From Stutzerimonas stutzeri (GTDB taxonomy: Bacteria; Pseudomonadota; Gammaproteobacteria; Pseudomonadales; Pseudomonadaceae), in assembly GCF_024451105.1 (NCBI RefSeq), contig NZ_JANGEY010000004.1:124001-188000 (forward strand): 64,000 bases of DNA, in the 5' to 3' direction. Positions 1-13,743 of this stretch are shown piece after piece; the stretch's first letter is position 1, and each line of letters opens with the position of its first letter. The notes beneath the pieces are model-generated. The model was not told the DNA's origin, did no database searches, and was given only the letters and a program-made list of their open reading frames with translations. Both the position numbers and the translations under genes were made by a program.

Positions 1-1363
1 CCTCGAGATGCGGGCTGTTCTTGACCTGGGCGTAGCTCTCGCCGGTCAGGTAGTAGATCTTGTCCTGGCCTTCCTTCAGGCGGCCGAGATAGTCGGCCAG
101 CGCCACGCTCTGCGCGCCGGAAGCGTCGCTGGTGGAGGCGAAGCGCAGCAGCCCGGCGATCTTCTCCTTGTTGGCGAAGTCTTCCGCCGGACCTTCCTTG
201 AGCACCTGGCCGAAGGCCTTCCAGAAGGTCTGGTAGTCCTCCGGCTTGTCCTTGGCCAGCTTCTCCAGCATGTCGAGCACGCGCCTGGTCAGCGCCGACT
301 TCATCGAGTCGATCACCGGGCCGGACTGCAGGATCTCGCGGGACACGTTCAGCGACAGGTCGTTGGAGTCGACCACGCCCTTGATGAAGCGCAGGTACAA
401 CGGCAGGAACTGGTCGGCCTGGTCCATGATGAACACGCGCTGCACGTAGAGCTTGAGGCCCTTGGGCGCCTCGCGGTGGTACAGGTCGAACGGCGCACGT
501 GCCGGCACGTAGAGCAGCGAGCTGTACTCGAGCTTGCCCTCGACCTTGTTGTGGCTCCAGCTCAGCGGATTCTCGAAGTCGTGGGCGACGTGCTTGTAGA
601 ACTCCTGATACTCCTCGTCCTTGACCTCGCTGCGCGGACGGGTCCACAGCGCGCTGGCGCGGTTGACGGTTTCCCACTCGACCTCGGCCGGCTTGTCCTT
701 CTCTTCACCGAAGTGTTCCTTGGGCAGCTCGATGGGCAGGGCGATGTGGTCGGAGTATTTCTTGACGATGTTGCGCAGACGCCAGCCGTCGGCGAACTCG
801 CTCTCGTCGGCCTTCAGGTGCAGGACGATGCGGGTGCCGCGCTCGGCCTTGTCGATGCTGGCGATGTCGAACTCGCCCTCGCCCTTCGAGCTCCAGTGCA
901 CACCCTCGCTGGCGGCCAGGCCGGCGCGGCGGGTGTAGACGTCGACCTGGTCGGCGACGATGAACGCCGAGTAGAAGCCCACGCCGAACTGGCCGATCAG
1001 CTGGGAATCCTTCTTCTGGTCGCCGGAGAGGTTCTTCAGGAACTCGGCGGTGCCGGACTTGGCGATGGTACCGAGGTGGGCGATCACCTCGTCGCGGCTC
1101 ATGCCGATGCCGTTGTCCTCGAGGGTGACGGTGCGCGCCTCCTTGTCGAAGCTCAGGCGGATCTTCAGCGGGTCGCCGCCTTCCAGCAGCGCCGGGTTGG
1201 CCAGCGCCTCGAAGCGCAGCTTGTCGGCGGCGTCGGAGGCATTGGAGATCAGCTCGCGCAGGAAGATCTCCTTGTTCGAATACAGGGAATGGATCATCAG
1301 GTGAAGCAGCTGCTTCACTTCGGTCTGAAAACCCAGGGTCTCTTTGCGAGTCTCCACGCTCAT
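1..1363 (-). CDS. htpG: HtpG (Hsp90-family chaperone), C-terminal part missing
   Basis: ATP-dependent cytosolic chaperone of the Hsp90 family. The reading frame starts at the ATG at 1361-1363 and runs off the window, so about 454 N-terminal residues are present; the family is about 630 long. The GHKL ATPase domain is clear: the N-terminal helix with ELISNASDA (residues about 37-45), the DNGIGM nucleotide-binding motif near residue 85 and [11 protein letters not shown] near 125. The middle domain motif SLNVSRE follows later. Missing at the window edge are the rest of the middle domain and the C-terminal dimerisation domain. A heat-shock-type promoter lies upstream at 1412-1443. Identity is very secure. 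Confidence 0.97.
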   Translation of the reverse strand, partial: MSVETRKETLGFQTEVKQLLHLMIHSLYSNKEIFLRELISNASDAADKLRFEALANPALLEGGDPLKIRLSFDKEARTVTLEDNGIGMSRDEVIAHLGTIAKSGTAEFLKNLSGDQKKDSQLIGQFGVGFYSAFIVADQVDVYTRRAGLAASEGVHWSSKGEGEFDIASIDKAERGTRIVLHLKADESEFADGWRLRNIVKKYSDHIALPIELPKEHFGEEKDKPAEVEWETVNRASALWTRPRSEVKDEEYQEFYKHVAHDFENPLSWSHNKVEGKLEYSSLLYVPARAPFDLYHREAPKGLKLYVQRVFIMDQADQFLPLYLRFIKGVVDSNDLSLNVSREILQSGPVIDSMKSALTRRVLDMLEKLAKDKPEDYQTFWKAFGQVLKEGPAEDFANKEKIAGLLRFASTSDASGAQSVALADYLGRLKEGQDKIYYLTGESYAQVKNSPHLE

Positions 1364-1411
1364 GAATGCGAACTCCACGGATGACAGGACCGCGTCTGCG
1401 GCGAACGCCAT

Positions 1412-1443
1412 GGATATGGAGACTTCGCCCGGAATTTCAAGGG
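1412..1443 (-). promoter_or_regulatory. Putative sigma-32 promoter of htpG
   Basis: Read on the minus strand, CCCTTGAAA (1443-1435) is followed after 13 bases by CTCCATATCC (1421-1412). This matches the known sigma-32 pattern (CTTGAAA, 11-16 bases, CCCCATNTA) closely. It lies about 50 bases upstream of the htpG start codon, as expected for a heat-shock chaperone gene. The motif match is seen; activity is inferred. Confidence 0.75.
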
Positions 1444-1460
1444 CTTGCCGGCAACGCGGA

Positions 1461-2708
1461 TCAGGGCTCGAGCAGCTCGATGCTCGCCACCTCGCTCGGG
1501 CGGAGGATGAAGCTGGCTTCCCCCTGCCCGCCTAGCGAATGCCGGATGACCAAGCGCCCCTCGGGATTCAGGCCGTCGAAGCGCCCCTCGGCGCTGCGCC
1601 CGCGCTCGGTGACCACCAGCAGGCGCGCCCCAAGATAGCGACTCGGCGAGGCGAGCAGGCGTTCGAGGGAGAAACCGATGCGCCGGTCGAGTGGTCGCTC
1701 CTCGCCGCGCACCACGGTGGTCGGCACCGGCGCCATGCGCTGCAACTCCGCCTCGCTGGGCGGCGGCAGCGGCGGCGCCTGATCGCCCTCGACCCGCCAG
1801 CCATGCAGCTCGCTGCGCTTGAGCGTCACCCGATAGGAACGCCAACTGCCCGCCACCCGCGCCTGCAGCTCGAGATCGAGCCGGTTGCCATCCAGGTCGA
1901 GCAACGGCAGCGCCTGCAACTCGACGTCCCGACGCCGCGTACTGCGCTGCAGGTAGTCGGTGACCAGCCAGGCGATGGTTTCCTGCGAGTTGTGCCGGGT
2001 GTCGACCCGCCCGTCGCGGTAGCGCAGGCGGTCGGTATACAACTCGACCTCCCCGCTCAGCGAGGTCCGGTAGGCCGGAGGCAGGACCAGATGGAAATCG
2101 CCGCGCAGCCGGTTGGGCTCCTCCGTCTCGAGGGCAAGATGCAGGGTATAGCCACTGGCGATCCGCCGCACCTCGGGCAGGTCCTGCTCGGGCAGCAACC
2201 AGTTCAGCTCGATTTCCGGCAGTTGCCCGCGATCCTCCGGCAGCACGTCGACCCGCACGTCGCCTGCCGGCGGCTCCGGCAGGCGGATGATCAGCTCGCG
2301 ACGGGCGAAGAAATCGTCGCCCTCGCGCAGCACTAGGGTGCCGGCGATCAGCTCGCCCAGCGCGGGCTCGAAGGGCTTGCCGTCCAGCTCGCCGCGCAGG
2401 CGGATGTCCAGGCCGCCGGCGCTCCTCGGTTCCGGCTCCAGCCAGCGCAGGCTGAGGATCGCGGCCAGACGCTCGGGATCGTGACTGGCCAGCATGGTCA
2501 GGCCGACCACCAGGGGAATGCAACCCATGCCGATCAGCCCGACCGCACTGCGCGCACGGCGCCAATGGCGGAGCACGAACAACAGCGGCAGCGGCGGCAG
2601 CAGGCTGGCACAGCCCCACAGCAGACTGGTGGCGAAGGCCCGGGCCACCAGCCAGAGCAGGCCACAGAGGATCAGCAGCAGGCCGCCAAGAATCAGCAGG
2701 GCATCCAT
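1461..2708 (-). CDS. Conserved hypothetical membrane-anchored protein
   Basis: I do not recognise a named family. The 415-residue product starts at the ATG at 2706-2708 (MDALLILGG). Two hydrophobic segments are visible at about residues 4-40, followed by an arginine-rich cytoplasmic turn (HWRRARS) and a third hydrophobic segment at about 55-75 ([18 protein letters not shown]). Residues about 95-340 are soluble and beta-rich. The last 70 residues ([11 protein letters not shown] through the C-terminus) look like a small SH3- or LSm-like beta barrel. It ends about 100 bases upstream of htpG on the same strand, separated by the sigma-32 promoter, so co-regulation is uncertain. An earlier in-frame start would make an unlikely arginine- and leucine-rich extension. 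Confidence 0.75.
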   Translation of the reverse strand: MDALLILGGLLLILCGLLWLVARAFATSLLWGCASLLPPLPLLFVLRHWRRARSAVGLIGMGCIPLVVGLTMLASHDPERLAAILSLRWLEPEPRSAGGLDIRLRGELDGKPFEPALGELIAGTLVLREGDDFFARRELIIRLPEPPAGDVRVDVLPEDRGQLPEIELNWLLPEQDLPEVRRIASGYTLHLALETEEPNRLRGDFHLVLPPAYRTSLSGEVELYTDRLRYRDGRVDTRHNSQETIAWLVTDYLQRSTRRRDVELQALPLLDLDGNRLDLELQARVAGSWRSYRVTLKRSELHGWRVEGDQAPPLPPPSEAELQRMAPVPTTVVRGEERPLDRRIGFSLERLLASPSRYLGARLLVVTERGRSAEGRFDGLNPEGRLVIRHSLGGQGEASFILRPSEVASIELLEP

Positions 2709-3059
2709 CGGTCGAGGTTCCAGAAGATACGAAAGGAGTGCGGCGCCAGGGCTCGGCGAACCTGCGGCGATCGTCGCCGACCTGCCGGGTCGGACAGAGC
2801 AGGCCGGCCGCGCATCGGACGCTGGATGATACCCGCACAAGCGGCGGCAGCCCAAGCGCCCACGCCGAAAGCGGTGAACCTTTGCCCAACCTGCCGCTCG
2901 AACGTTGCACATCGGCGATACGGCCCATTCCGCGCGCCCGGCCGCGCCCGGATGCATGCAGCGGGCTGCCGGTTTGCGGGACATTCGGCATTGCACTACA
3001 CCTGAAACCGACAGGCCCGCGCCTCTCCAACCTACCCGAGCACTCCCGAGGAACTCCCC
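2709..3059. other. Intergenic region between divergent genes
   Basis: 351 bases between the membrane protein (minus) and the helical lipoprotein (plus). No convincing coding frame. A weak extracytoplasmic-sigma-like pattern is seen on the plus strand: GAACCT at 2876-2881, 16 bases, TCGAA at 2898-2902. This resembles the AlgU/RpoE pattern (GAACTT, N16, TCTGA) only partly and is recorded as a possibility for the lipoprotein gene. Confidence 0.35.
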
Positions 3060-3377
3060 ATGCACAAACCTCTGATCCCTGCACTGCTGCTTGCCAGCGC
3101 CCTCGCTCTGACCGCCTGCGGCGACAAGCCCGAAGACAAGGCCGCGCCGACCAGCGCTGCGCAGCAGGCGGGCGACACCGTCAAGGAAGCGGGCAGCGCC
3201 ATCGAGCAAAAGGCCGAGGAAATGACCGACAAGGCGGCCGAGGCCATCGAGAAGAGCGGCGAAGCGGCCGGCGAGGCCATCGAAGAGGCCGGCAAGGCAC
3301 TGCAGGATGCCGGCGAAGCCGTGCAGGAAAGCGCCGAAGAGGCCGCCGACGCCATGGACGAGAAAGAGCAGCAGTAG
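3060..3377 (+). CDS. Small helical lipoprotein
   Basis: A 105-residue protein with a short signal peptide ending in a lipobox LTAC (cysteine at residue 20), so it is predicted to be a lipid-anchored envelope protein. The mature part is almost entirely Ala, Glu, Lys, Asp and Gly, with heptad- or 11-mer-like repeats such as KAAEAIEKSGEAAGEAIEEAGKAL. This amphipathic helix pattern is typical of apolipoprotein- or LEA-like helical rods. A Shine-Dalgarno (GAGGAA) lies about 7 bases before the ATG at 3060. It stands alone between oppositely oriented genes. The exact role is unknown; envelope or stress function is inference only. Confidence 0.85.
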   Translation: MHKPLIPALLLASALALTACGDKPEDKAAPTSAAQQAGDTVKEAGSAIEQKAEEMTDKAAEAIEKSGEAAGEAIEEAGKALQDAGEAVQESAEEAADAMDEKEQQ

Positions 3378-3417
3378 CCCCCTCCCCGCCAGGCCGGGCA
3401 CACCGCGCGCCCGGCCG

Positions 3418-4152
3418 CTATTCCGTGCGGTCCCTGGCCTGCTCGCCCAGCGGTGCCGGGCTGTAGGCCATTACTTCCAGCACGTCGGAGTGGAACTCGC
3501 GACGATACAGCACGAACACCACCCCGGCGGTGGCCAGCATGTAGAACCAGGGATTGATGAACCAGGCCAGCGTCGCCAGGCCGAAGTAGTAGGAACGCAG
3601 CCCGAGGTTGAACTGGTTGGCGGCCATCGAGATCACCCGCGCCGTGCGCTCGGCGAAGGCGCGGCGTTCCGCCTCGCTGACGTTGCGCTCGGAGATCATC
3701 GGCGCCGCCCCCACCATCATCGCCGCGAAGTTGTACTGGCGCATGCACCAGCTGAAGGTGAAGAAGGCGTAGATGAACACCAGCGCCACGCAGATGATCT
3801 TGACCTCCGACAGCTCGCGGCTGACCTCCTGGACGAACGGCAGGCCCTCCAGTACCGACACCGCCCGCTCGGTGGAGCCAAGCACGGTCAGCACGCCGGC
3901 GAGAATGATCAGGGTGCTGGAGGCGAAGAACGAGGCGTTGCGCTCCAGGTTGCCGATCACGTTGGCATCGGCGATGCGGTTGTCGCGCATCAGCAGGCGA
4001 CGCATCCAGTCCTCCCGGTAGAGGTGCATCACGCTGGCCAGACAGGGGGTGTCCTTGCCCTTCCAGATCGCGTAGCGGGTGTAGCCGAGCCAGCAGAGGG
4101 TGAACCAGCCCAGAGCCAGCCCGTGGGGCAGATACTGCTCGTCGATGAACAT
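3418..4152 (-). CDS. DUF599 family inner-membrane protein
   Basis: 244-residue polytopic membrane protein of the DUF599 family, function unknown. Hydrophobic segments are seen near residues 10-27 (LALGWFTLCWLGY), 72-92 (ASSTLIILAGVLTVLG), 117-135 (ICVALVFIYAFFTFSW) and 190-215 (YFGLATLAWFINPWFYMLATAGVVFVLY). A conserved soluble loop contains REDWMRRLLMRDNRI, and the pattern AANQFNLGLRSYYFGL is characteristic of the family as I remember it. The gene is followed on the other strand by the lipoprotein gene and lies 58 bases downstream of brnQ on the same strand, so read-through from brnQ is possible. The assignment rests on overall pattern, with no known substrate. Confidence 0.8.
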   Translation of the reverse strand: MFIDEQYLPHGLALGWFTLCWLGYTRYAIWKGKDTPCLASVMHLYREDWMRRLLMRDNRIADANVIGNLERNASFFASSTLIILAGVLTVLGSTERAVSVLEGLPFVQEVSRELSEVKIICVALVFIYAFFTFSWCMRQYNFAAMMVGAAPMISERNVSEAERRAFAERTARVISMAANQFNLGLRSYYFGLATLAWFINPWFYMLATAGVVFVLYRREFHSDVLEVMAYSPAPLGEQARDRTE

Positions 4153-4209
4153 GACGACTCCTTGTGCAATCGCGCCCGCCGCCCGGCGGACGCCGGGCGA
4201 CGGAAGACC

Positions 4210-5514
4210 TCAGGCCTGCGGCAGGCCCCTGAAGCGGTCGTTGACCGCCGCCAGCAGCAGGGTCAGCAGCACCGGCAGCGCCCAGCCGAGACTGTGCTCG
4301 GCCAGCGGCAGGCGGTCAAGCCAGCTCGGCACCCACTCGCCCAGGCCGGCGGTAGCCAGACCGGCGCACACGCCGAACACCAGGGTCACCGCCATCACCG
4401 GGCGGAACACCCGCGGCGCGTGCAACCACAGGCGGTCGGCCAGGCTGAGCAGCACCAGCACGATGGCCAGCGGGTAGAGGCCGACCAGCACCGGTACCGA
4501 GAAGCCGATCAGCTGGGTCAGGCCGAGGTTGGCGACCAGCAGGCTGAACAGGCTGACCAGGACCACCACCGTACGGTAGGACACCGGAAACTGGCTGCTG
4601 AAGAACTCGCCGCAGGCGGTCACCAGACCGACCGCGGTGGTCAGGCAGGCCAGGGTGATCACCAACGCCAGCAACAGGCTGCCGGTAGTGCCGAAGGTAT
4701 GCTGCACGTAGGCGGTGAGGATCTGCACGCCGTTCTGCGCCTCGCCGGCGATGCCGTGGCTGGTGGCGCCGAGACGGAACAGAGCCAGATAGACCAGCGC
4801 CAGACCGATGGCGGCGATCAGCGCGGCGAGAATCGAATAACGGGTGACCTGCCGGGCGGCAGCCACGCCGTGGTCGCGGATCGCGGTGGCGATGACGATG
4901 CCGAACACCAGCGCGCCGAGGGTATCCATGGTCAGGTAGCCCTGCAGGAAGCCCTGCAGCAGCGGCGCCTTCCGGTAGTCGGCAGCGGTACTGCCGATCT
5001 CGCCGGCCGGGGCGAACAGCGCCGCACCGCCGAGCACCAGCAAGGCGACGATCAGCACCGGCGTGATCAGCTTGCCGACCCGCTCCAGCAGGCGGCCGGG
5101 GTTGAGGGCCAGATAGAGCACCACGGCGAAGTAGGCCAGGGTGTACAGAGCAAGCACCAGCGCCGAACCGCCGGCCAGCGGCGCCACCCCCATCTCGAAG
5201 GACACCACCGCGGTGCGCGGCGTGGCGAACAGCGGCCCGATGGCCAGATAGACCGTCACGGCGAACAGCAGGCCGGCCACGCGCCCCAGCGGTGCGGTCA
5301 GCTGTGCCATGCCGCCGCCCACCCGAGCCAGCGCCACCACGGTGAGCAACGGCAGGCCGACGCCGGTGAGCAGAAAGCCCAGGGCCGCGCTCCACATGGC
5401 CTCGCCGGCGGCCAAGCCGGCGCTCGGCGGAAAGATGATGTTTCCCGCCCCGAGGAACAACGCGAAGGTCATGAAGCCCAGACCCAGGACATCGACGGTT
5501 TTCAAATGATTCAT
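4210..5514 (-). CDS. brnQ: Branched-chain amino acid transporter BrnQ (LIVCS family)
   Basis: Sodium- or proton-coupled importer for leucine, isoleucine and valine in the inner membrane. The 434-residue product is almost wholly hydrophobic, with about twelve membrane segments. The N-terminus [20 protein letters not shown] and the nearby [12 protein letters not shown] motif are the diagnostic BrnQ opening. The start is placed at the ATG at 5512-5514; a longer frame upstream lacks family similarity and would run into the suc terminator. The ribosome binding site before this ATG is weak. It lies just downstream of the suc terminator, so it probably has its own promoter, although none is obvious in the short gap. 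Confidence 0.93.
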   Translation of the reverse strand: MNHLKTVDVLGLGFMTFALFLGAGNIIFPPSAGLAAGEAMWSAALGFLLTGVGLPLLTVVALARVGGGMAQLTAPLGRVAGLLFAVTVYLAIGPLFATPRTAVVSFEMGVAPLAGGSALVLALYTLAYFAVVLYLALNPGRLLERVGKLITPVLIVALLVLGGAALFAPAGEIGSTAADYRKAPLLQGFLQGYLTMDTLGALVFGIVIATAIRDHGVAAARQVTRYSILAALIAAIGLALVYLALFRLGATSHGIAGEAQNGVQILTAYVQHTFGTTGSLLLALVITLACLTTAVGLVTACGEFFSSQFPVSYRTVVVLVSLFSLLVANLGLTQLIGFSVPVLVGLYPLAIVLVLLSLADRLWLHAPRVFRPVMAVTLVFGVCAGLATAGLGEWVPSWLDRLPLAEHSLGWALPVLLTLLLAAVNDRFRGLPQA

Positions 5515-5553
5515 GCATGCAACCAGAGAGTGGTATCGGAATCCGGCGAGCGA

Positions 5554-5584
5554 CGAAACGAAAAGAGCCACCCGCAGGTGGCTC
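5554..5584 (-). terminator. Rho-independent terminator after sucD
   Basis: On the minus strand the 8-bp stem GAGCCACC (5584-5577) and GGTGGCTC (5572-5565), with a 4-base loop, is followed by TTTTCGTTTCG. It lies 27 bases after the sucD stop codon and ends the sdh-suc transcription block before brnQ. Confidence 0.85.
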
Positions 5585-5610
5585 CTTCCGTCAGCCTGCT
5601 CCACCGGAGC

Positions 5611-6491
5611 TTATTTCATGGTCCAGCCGGTCACCTCGGCCAGCGCCTTGCCGATATCGGCCAGGGAGCGCACGGTCTTGACGCCGGCATCCTGCAGGGC
5701 GGCGAACTTCTCGTCCGCAGTACCCTTGCCGCCGGAGATGATCGCGCCGGCATGGCCCATGCGCTTGCCGGGCGGCGCCGTGACGCCGGCGATGTAGGAC
5801 ACCACCGGCTTGCTCACGTTGGCCTTGATGAAGGCCGCCGCCTCTTCCTCGGCGCTGCCGCCGATCTCGCCGATCATCACGATCGCCTCGGTCTGCGGGT
5901 CGGCCTCGAACAGCTTCAGGATATCAATGAAGCTCGAACCCGGGATCGGGTCACCACCGATGCCCACGCAGGTGGACTGGCCGAAACCGGCGTCGGTGGT
6001 CTGCTTGACCGCCTCGTAGGTCAGCGTGCCGGAACGCGACACGATGCCGACCTTGCCCGGCAGGTGGATGTGACCGGGCATGATACCGATCTTGCACTCG
6101 CCCGGGGTGATCACCCCGGGGCAGTTCGGGCCGATCAGACGAACGCCCAGCTCGTCGCACTTGACCTTGGCCTCGAGCATGTCGAGGGTCGGGATGCCCT
6201 CGGTGATGCAGATGATCAGCTGGATGCCGCCGAAGGCGGCCTCGAGGATCGAATCCTTGCAGAACGGCGCCGGCACGTAGATCACCGACGCGGTGGCGCC
6301 GGTGGCGGCTACGGCATCCTTGACGGTATCGAACACCGGCAGGCCCAGGTGGCTGGTGCCGCCCTTGCCGGGGGTCACGCCGCCGACCATGTGGGTGCCG
6401 TACTCGATGGCCTGTACCGAGTGGAAGGTGCCCTGACTGCCGGTGAAGCCCTGGCAGATGACCTTGGTGTCCTTGTTGATCAGGATGCTCA

Positions 6492-6492
<1 letters not shown>
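5611..6492 (-). CDS. sucD: Succinyl-CoA synthetase alpha subunit
   Basis: Catalyses succinyl-CoA + ADP/GDP + Pi to succinate, CoA and NTP with SucC in the TCA cycle. The 293-residue protein starts [21 protein letters not shown], containing the CoA-binding Rossmann motif (GFTGSQG). IGPNCPG is near residues 122-128. The phosphohistidine loop is visible as [14 protein letters not shown] near residues 245-258, with the active His in GHAGA. The start ATG (6490-6492) shares one base with the sucC stop codon (TAATG), which indicates translational coupling. Length matches the family (about 290). A rho-independent terminator follows. Confidence 0.98.
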
Positions 6493-7658
<1,166 letters not shown>

Positions 7659-7773
7659 GTTTCCATACCACTTTAGTTGTAAGTATTGGCGAGCGAATCC
7701 TAACCGGGAAAGCGTTGCAGTGGCTAGAGGGCTCTGGAACGGGGCTGCCCGCCAGTCCAGAGCCCACAAACGA

Positions 7774-7824
7774 CAACGGCCCCGGCGCGGCGAAGTCATC
7801 GACTCCACCACGCCGGGGCCGTTG
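7774..7824 (-). other. Long perfect stem-loop between lpdG and sucC
   Basis: CAACGGCCCCGGCG (7774-7787) is perfectly complementary to CGCCGGGGCCGTTG (7811-7824), a 14-bp stem with a 23-base loop. There is no clear U-tract on either side, so it is more likely an RNA-processing, stabilising or partial-attenuation element in the lpdG-sucC transcript than a full terminator. Confidence 0.7.
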
Positions 7825-7828
7825 CAGA

Positions 7829-7852
7829 GCCGGCCGACAGGCGTCGGCCGGC
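7829..7852 (-). other. Second stem-loop just after lpdG
   Basis: GCCGGCCGAC (7829-7838) pairs perfectly with GTCGGCCGGC (7843-7852) around a 4-base loop, beginning 10 bases after the lpdG stop codon. No U-tract follows. Together with the 7774-7824 stem it forms a tandem hairpin block between lpdG and sucC. Confidence 0.7.
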
Positions 7853-7862
7853 GTCCGGCGGC

Positions 7863-10580
<2,718 letters not shown>

Positions 10581-10659
10581 GTCTGTGCATTTCCTATGGA
10601 TTCGGGTTCTTCAGGCATGCGACTGCCGGACCTGGGTCCGGCAGCGCACTGTGAAGGCA

Positions 10660-13491
10660 TTAAACGGTAAAGGCGTCCTGCAGCAGTTTTTCCTGCTGTT
10701 CGGCGTGCATAGAGGCGTAACCGCAGGCCGGCGCCGCGGAAGCCTCGCGACCGGCATAGGCCAGGCCGAGCGACTTGTCGTGGGCGCTGATGACGCGACG
10801 CATGTGGTGCTGGCTGCAGTACCAGGCGCCCTGGTTCATCGGCTCTTCCTGGCACCAGACCACCTGCTTGAGGTTGGTGTACGGCGCCATGATCTCGGCC
10901 AGCTCCTCTTCCGGGAACGGATAGAGCTGTTCGACACGCACGATGGCGATGTCCTCGCGGCCTTCGGCGCGGCGCTTCTCCAGCAGGTCGTAGTAGACCT
11001 TGCCGCTGCACAGCACCAGACGCTCGACCTTCTTCGGCTCGAGGCTGTCGATTTCCGGCAGGACGGTATGGAAGGAGCCCTGGGCCAGTTCCTCCAGGGT
11101 GGAGATGGCCAGCTTGTGGCGCAGCAGCGACTTCGGCGTCAGGGCCACCAGCGGCTTGCGCAGCGGGCGGATCACCTGGCGACGCAGCATGTGGTAGACC
11201 TGCGCCGGGGTGGTCGGCATGCAGACCTGGATGTTGTGCTCGGCGCACAGCTGCAGGTAGCGCTCCAGGCGGGCGGAGGAGTGCTCCGGACCCTGGCCTT
11301 CGTAGCCGTGCGGCAGCAGCATGGTCAGACCGCACAGACGGCCCCACTTGGTCTCGCCGCTGCTGATGAACTGGTCGATCACCACCTGGGCACCGTTGGC
11401 GAAGTCGCCGAACTGGGCTTCCCAGATCACCAGCGCGTTCGGCGTGGTGGTGGCGTAGCCGTATTCGAAGGCCAGCACGGCTTCCTCGGAGAGGAAGGAA
11501 TCGTACAGGTCGAAGTTCGGCTGACCTTCATACAGGTGCTGCAGCGGGATGTAGCGGCTGGCGTCCTTCTGGTTGTGCAGCACGGCATGGCGGTGCGAGA
11601 AGGTGCCGCGGCCGACGTCCTGACCGGTGATGCGCACCGGATGACCTTCGACCAGCAGGGTGGCATAGGCCAGGGTCTCGGCGCAGCCCCAGTTGATCGG
11701 CATGGCGCCGACGCCCATGCGACCACGATCCTCGAGGATCTTGGCGACCTGGCGCTGGACCACGAAGCCTTCCGGGATCTGCAGCAGCTTGGCATTCAGT
11801 TCCTGGAGGGTCTTGAGGTCGAAACTGGTGTCGTGCTTGGCGGTCCAGGCATGCCCCAGGTACGGACGCCAGTCGACGAACAGTTCCGGGTTGGGTTCCT
11901 TGACCAGGCTCTTGACCACGTGCAGGCCGTTGTCCAGGGCCGCGCGATAGTCGTCGACCAGCGCCTGGGCCTGTTCGGCGCTCAGGCTGCCTTCCTTGAC
12001 CAGGGCGTCGGCGTACAGCTCGCGGGTGGTACGCTGCTTGGCGATCTTCTGGTACATCAGCGGCTGGGTGCCGCTCGGCTCGTCGGCCTCGTTGTGGCCG
12101 CGACGGCGGTAGCAGACCAGATCGATGACCACATCGCGCTTGAACTGCATGCGGTAGTCGACGGCCAGCTGGGTGACGAACAGCACCGCTTCCGGATCGT
12201 CGCCGTTCACGTGCAGGATCGGCGCCTGGATCATCTTCGCCGGATCGGTGCAGTACTCGGTCGAACGGGTGTCTTCCGGGTTGCTGGTGGTAAAGCCGAC
12301 CTGGTTGTTGATGACGATGTGGATGGTGCCGCCAGTCTTGTAGCCGCGGATCTGCGACATCTGGAAGGTTTCCATCACCACGCCCTGACCGGCGAAGGCC
12401 GAGTCGCCGTGCAGGGAGATCGGCACCACCTTGTCGCCGCCGACGTCGCCGCGGCGATCCTGGCGGGCGCGCACCGAACCTTCGACCACCGGGGAGACGA
12501 TCTCCAGGTGGGACGGGTTGAACGCCATGGCCAGGTGCACTTCGCCGCCCGGAGTCATGACGTTGGAGGAGAAGCCCTGGTGGTACTTCACGTCGCCCGA
12601 GCCGCGCTCGATCAGCTTCTTGCCGTCGAACTCGTCGAACAGGTCGCGCGGGTTCTTGCCGAGCGCGTTGACCAGCAGGTTCAGACGGCCGCGGTGGGCC
12701 ATGCCGATGACGATCTCCTTGGCGCCGTAGGAGCCGGAGCGCTGGATGATCTCGTCGACCATCGGCACCAGGCTCTCGCCACCTTCCAGACCGAAGCGCT
12801 TGGTGCCCGGGTACTTGGTGCCCAGGTACTTCTCCAGGCCTTCGCCGGCGCTCAGGCGCTCGAGGACGTGAGCCTTGACTTCCTTGCTGTACTGCGGACG
12901 ACCGCGCACGCTTTCCAGGCGCTGCTGGAACCACTTGCGCTGCTCGGAATCGACGATATGGGTGAACTCGGCGCCGATGGTGCCGCAGTAGGTGGCCTGC
13001 AGGGCGTCGCGGATCTCGCGCAGGGTGGCTTCCTGCTTGCCGATGAACAGCTCGCCAGTCTGGAACACGGTGTCCAGGTCGGCGTCGGTCAGGCCATAGT
13101 GGTGGATCGACAGGTCGGCCGGGGCCTTGCGCTCCCACAGACCGAGCGGGTCGAGCTTGGATGCCTGATGGCCACGCATGCGGAAGGCCTGAATCAGACG
13201 CAGCACTTCGACCTGCTTCTTCTCATGCTCGCTGCTGACGGTGCCGGCGGACACCGGCTGGGCGCGACGCTGGTTCTTGGCCAGCAGCACGAAATGATCG
13301 CGGACCGTGGCATGGGAAACGTCGGGAGACTGGTTGCCGTCGGCCGGCAACTTCTGGAAGTAGGTGCGCCACTCTTCGGGCACAGCGTTGGGATCGTGCA
13401 GGAAGAGCTCGTAGAGCTCTTCGACGTAGGCAGCGTTTCCACCGGACAGGTGGGCACTGTTCCACATCCGCTGCATTACGCTTTCATGCAT
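10660..13491 (-). CDS. sucA: 2-oxoglutarate dehydrogenase E1 component
   Basis: Thiamine-diphosphate-dependent decarboxylase of 2-oxoglutarate, the entry enzyme of the OGDH complex. The 943-residue product has the family length. The N-terminus contains SAHLSGGNAAYVEELYE, used for E2 binding. Further motifs are GMAHRGRLNLLVN (near 263), LHGDSAFAGQGVVMET (near 368) and GTFSHRHAV (near 625). I chose the ATG at 13489-13491 (MHESVMQRMW) from memory of Pseudomonas SucA. A second ATG at 13476 has a GAAAG preceding it and is an alternative. The gene lies 252 bases after sdhB, with a strong hairpin between them. Confidence 0.97.
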   Translation of the reverse strand: MHESVMQRMWNSAHLSGGNAAYVEELYELFLHDPNAVPEEWRTYFQKLPADGNQSPDVSHATVRDHFVLLAKNQRRAQPVSAGTVSSEHEKKQVEVLRLIQAFRMRGHQASKLDPLGLWERKAPADLSIHHYGLTDADLDTVFQTGELFIGKQEATLREIRDALQATYCGTIGAEFTHIVDSEQRKWFQQRLESVRGRPQYSKEVKAHVLERLSAGEGLEKYLGTKYPGTKRFGLEGGESLVPMVDEIIQRSGSYGAKEIVIGMAHRGRLNLLVNALGKNPRDLFDEFDGKKLIERGSGDVKYHQGFSSNVMTPGGEVHLAMAFNPSHLEIVSPVVEGSVRARQDRRGDVGGDKVVPISLHGDSAFAGQGVVMETFQMSQIRGYKTGGTIHIVINNQVGFTTSNPEDTRSTEYCTDPAKMIQAPILHVNGDDPEAVLFVTQLAVDYRMQFKRDVVIDLVCYRRRGHNEADEPSGTQPLMYQKIAKQRTTRELYADALVKEGSLSAEQAQALVDDYRAALDNGLHVVKSLVKEPNPELFVDWRPYLGHAWTAKHDTSFDLKTLQELNAKLLQIPEGFVVQRQVAKILEDRGRMGVGAMPINWGCAETLAYATLLVEGHPVRITGQDVGRGTFSHRHAVLHNQKDASRYIPLQHLYEGQPNFDLYDSFLSEEAVLAFEYGYATTTPNALVIWEAQFGDFANGAQVVIDQFISSGETKWGRLCGLTMLLPHGYEGQGPEHSSARLERYLQLCAEHNIQVCMPTTPAQVYHMLRRQVIRPLRKPLVALTPKSLLRHKLAISTLEELAQGSFHTVLPEIDSLEPKKVERLVLCSGKVYYDLLEKRRAEGREDIAIVRVEQLYPFPEEELAEIMAPYTNLKQVVWCQEEPMNQGAWYCSQHHMRRVISAHDKSLGLAYAGREASAAPACGYASMHAEQQEKLLQDAFTV

Positions 13492-13676
13492 GCTAGGTCA
13501 CCCTCGGTAAGGGGACACCACCTGACGTGGAGACCGCGTGGCCCAAAAGTCCAGAGCAGCGACTCGGGTAAAGCCACTTCGGATCCCGCAGATGGTCCGG
13601 GTTCCAGCCCGGTTGCCCCTGCTGGTCGTTTTTTGATCAAACACCGCGGCTTTGTGGGCTGCGGCTGGTTCTGCAA

Positions 13677-13712
13677 CTGCGCGGAGTGACGGCAAGCCGC
13701 CACTCCGCGCAG
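13677..13712 (-). other. Strong stem-loop between sdhB and sucA
   Basis: CTGCGCGGAGTG (13677-13688) pairs perfectly with CACTCCGCGCAG (13701-13712). The 12-base loop holds a further CGGC/GCCG pairing, so the whole forms one long hairpin about 31 bases after the sdhB stop codon. On the minus strand no U-tract follows (TTGCAG). It is a candidate partial terminator or mRNA-stability element separating sdh from suc expression. The remaining 13492-13743 gap shows no gene. Confidence 0.7.
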
Positions 13713-13743
13713 ACTCTTTTGACTTACCGCCTGCGGCGGCTCA

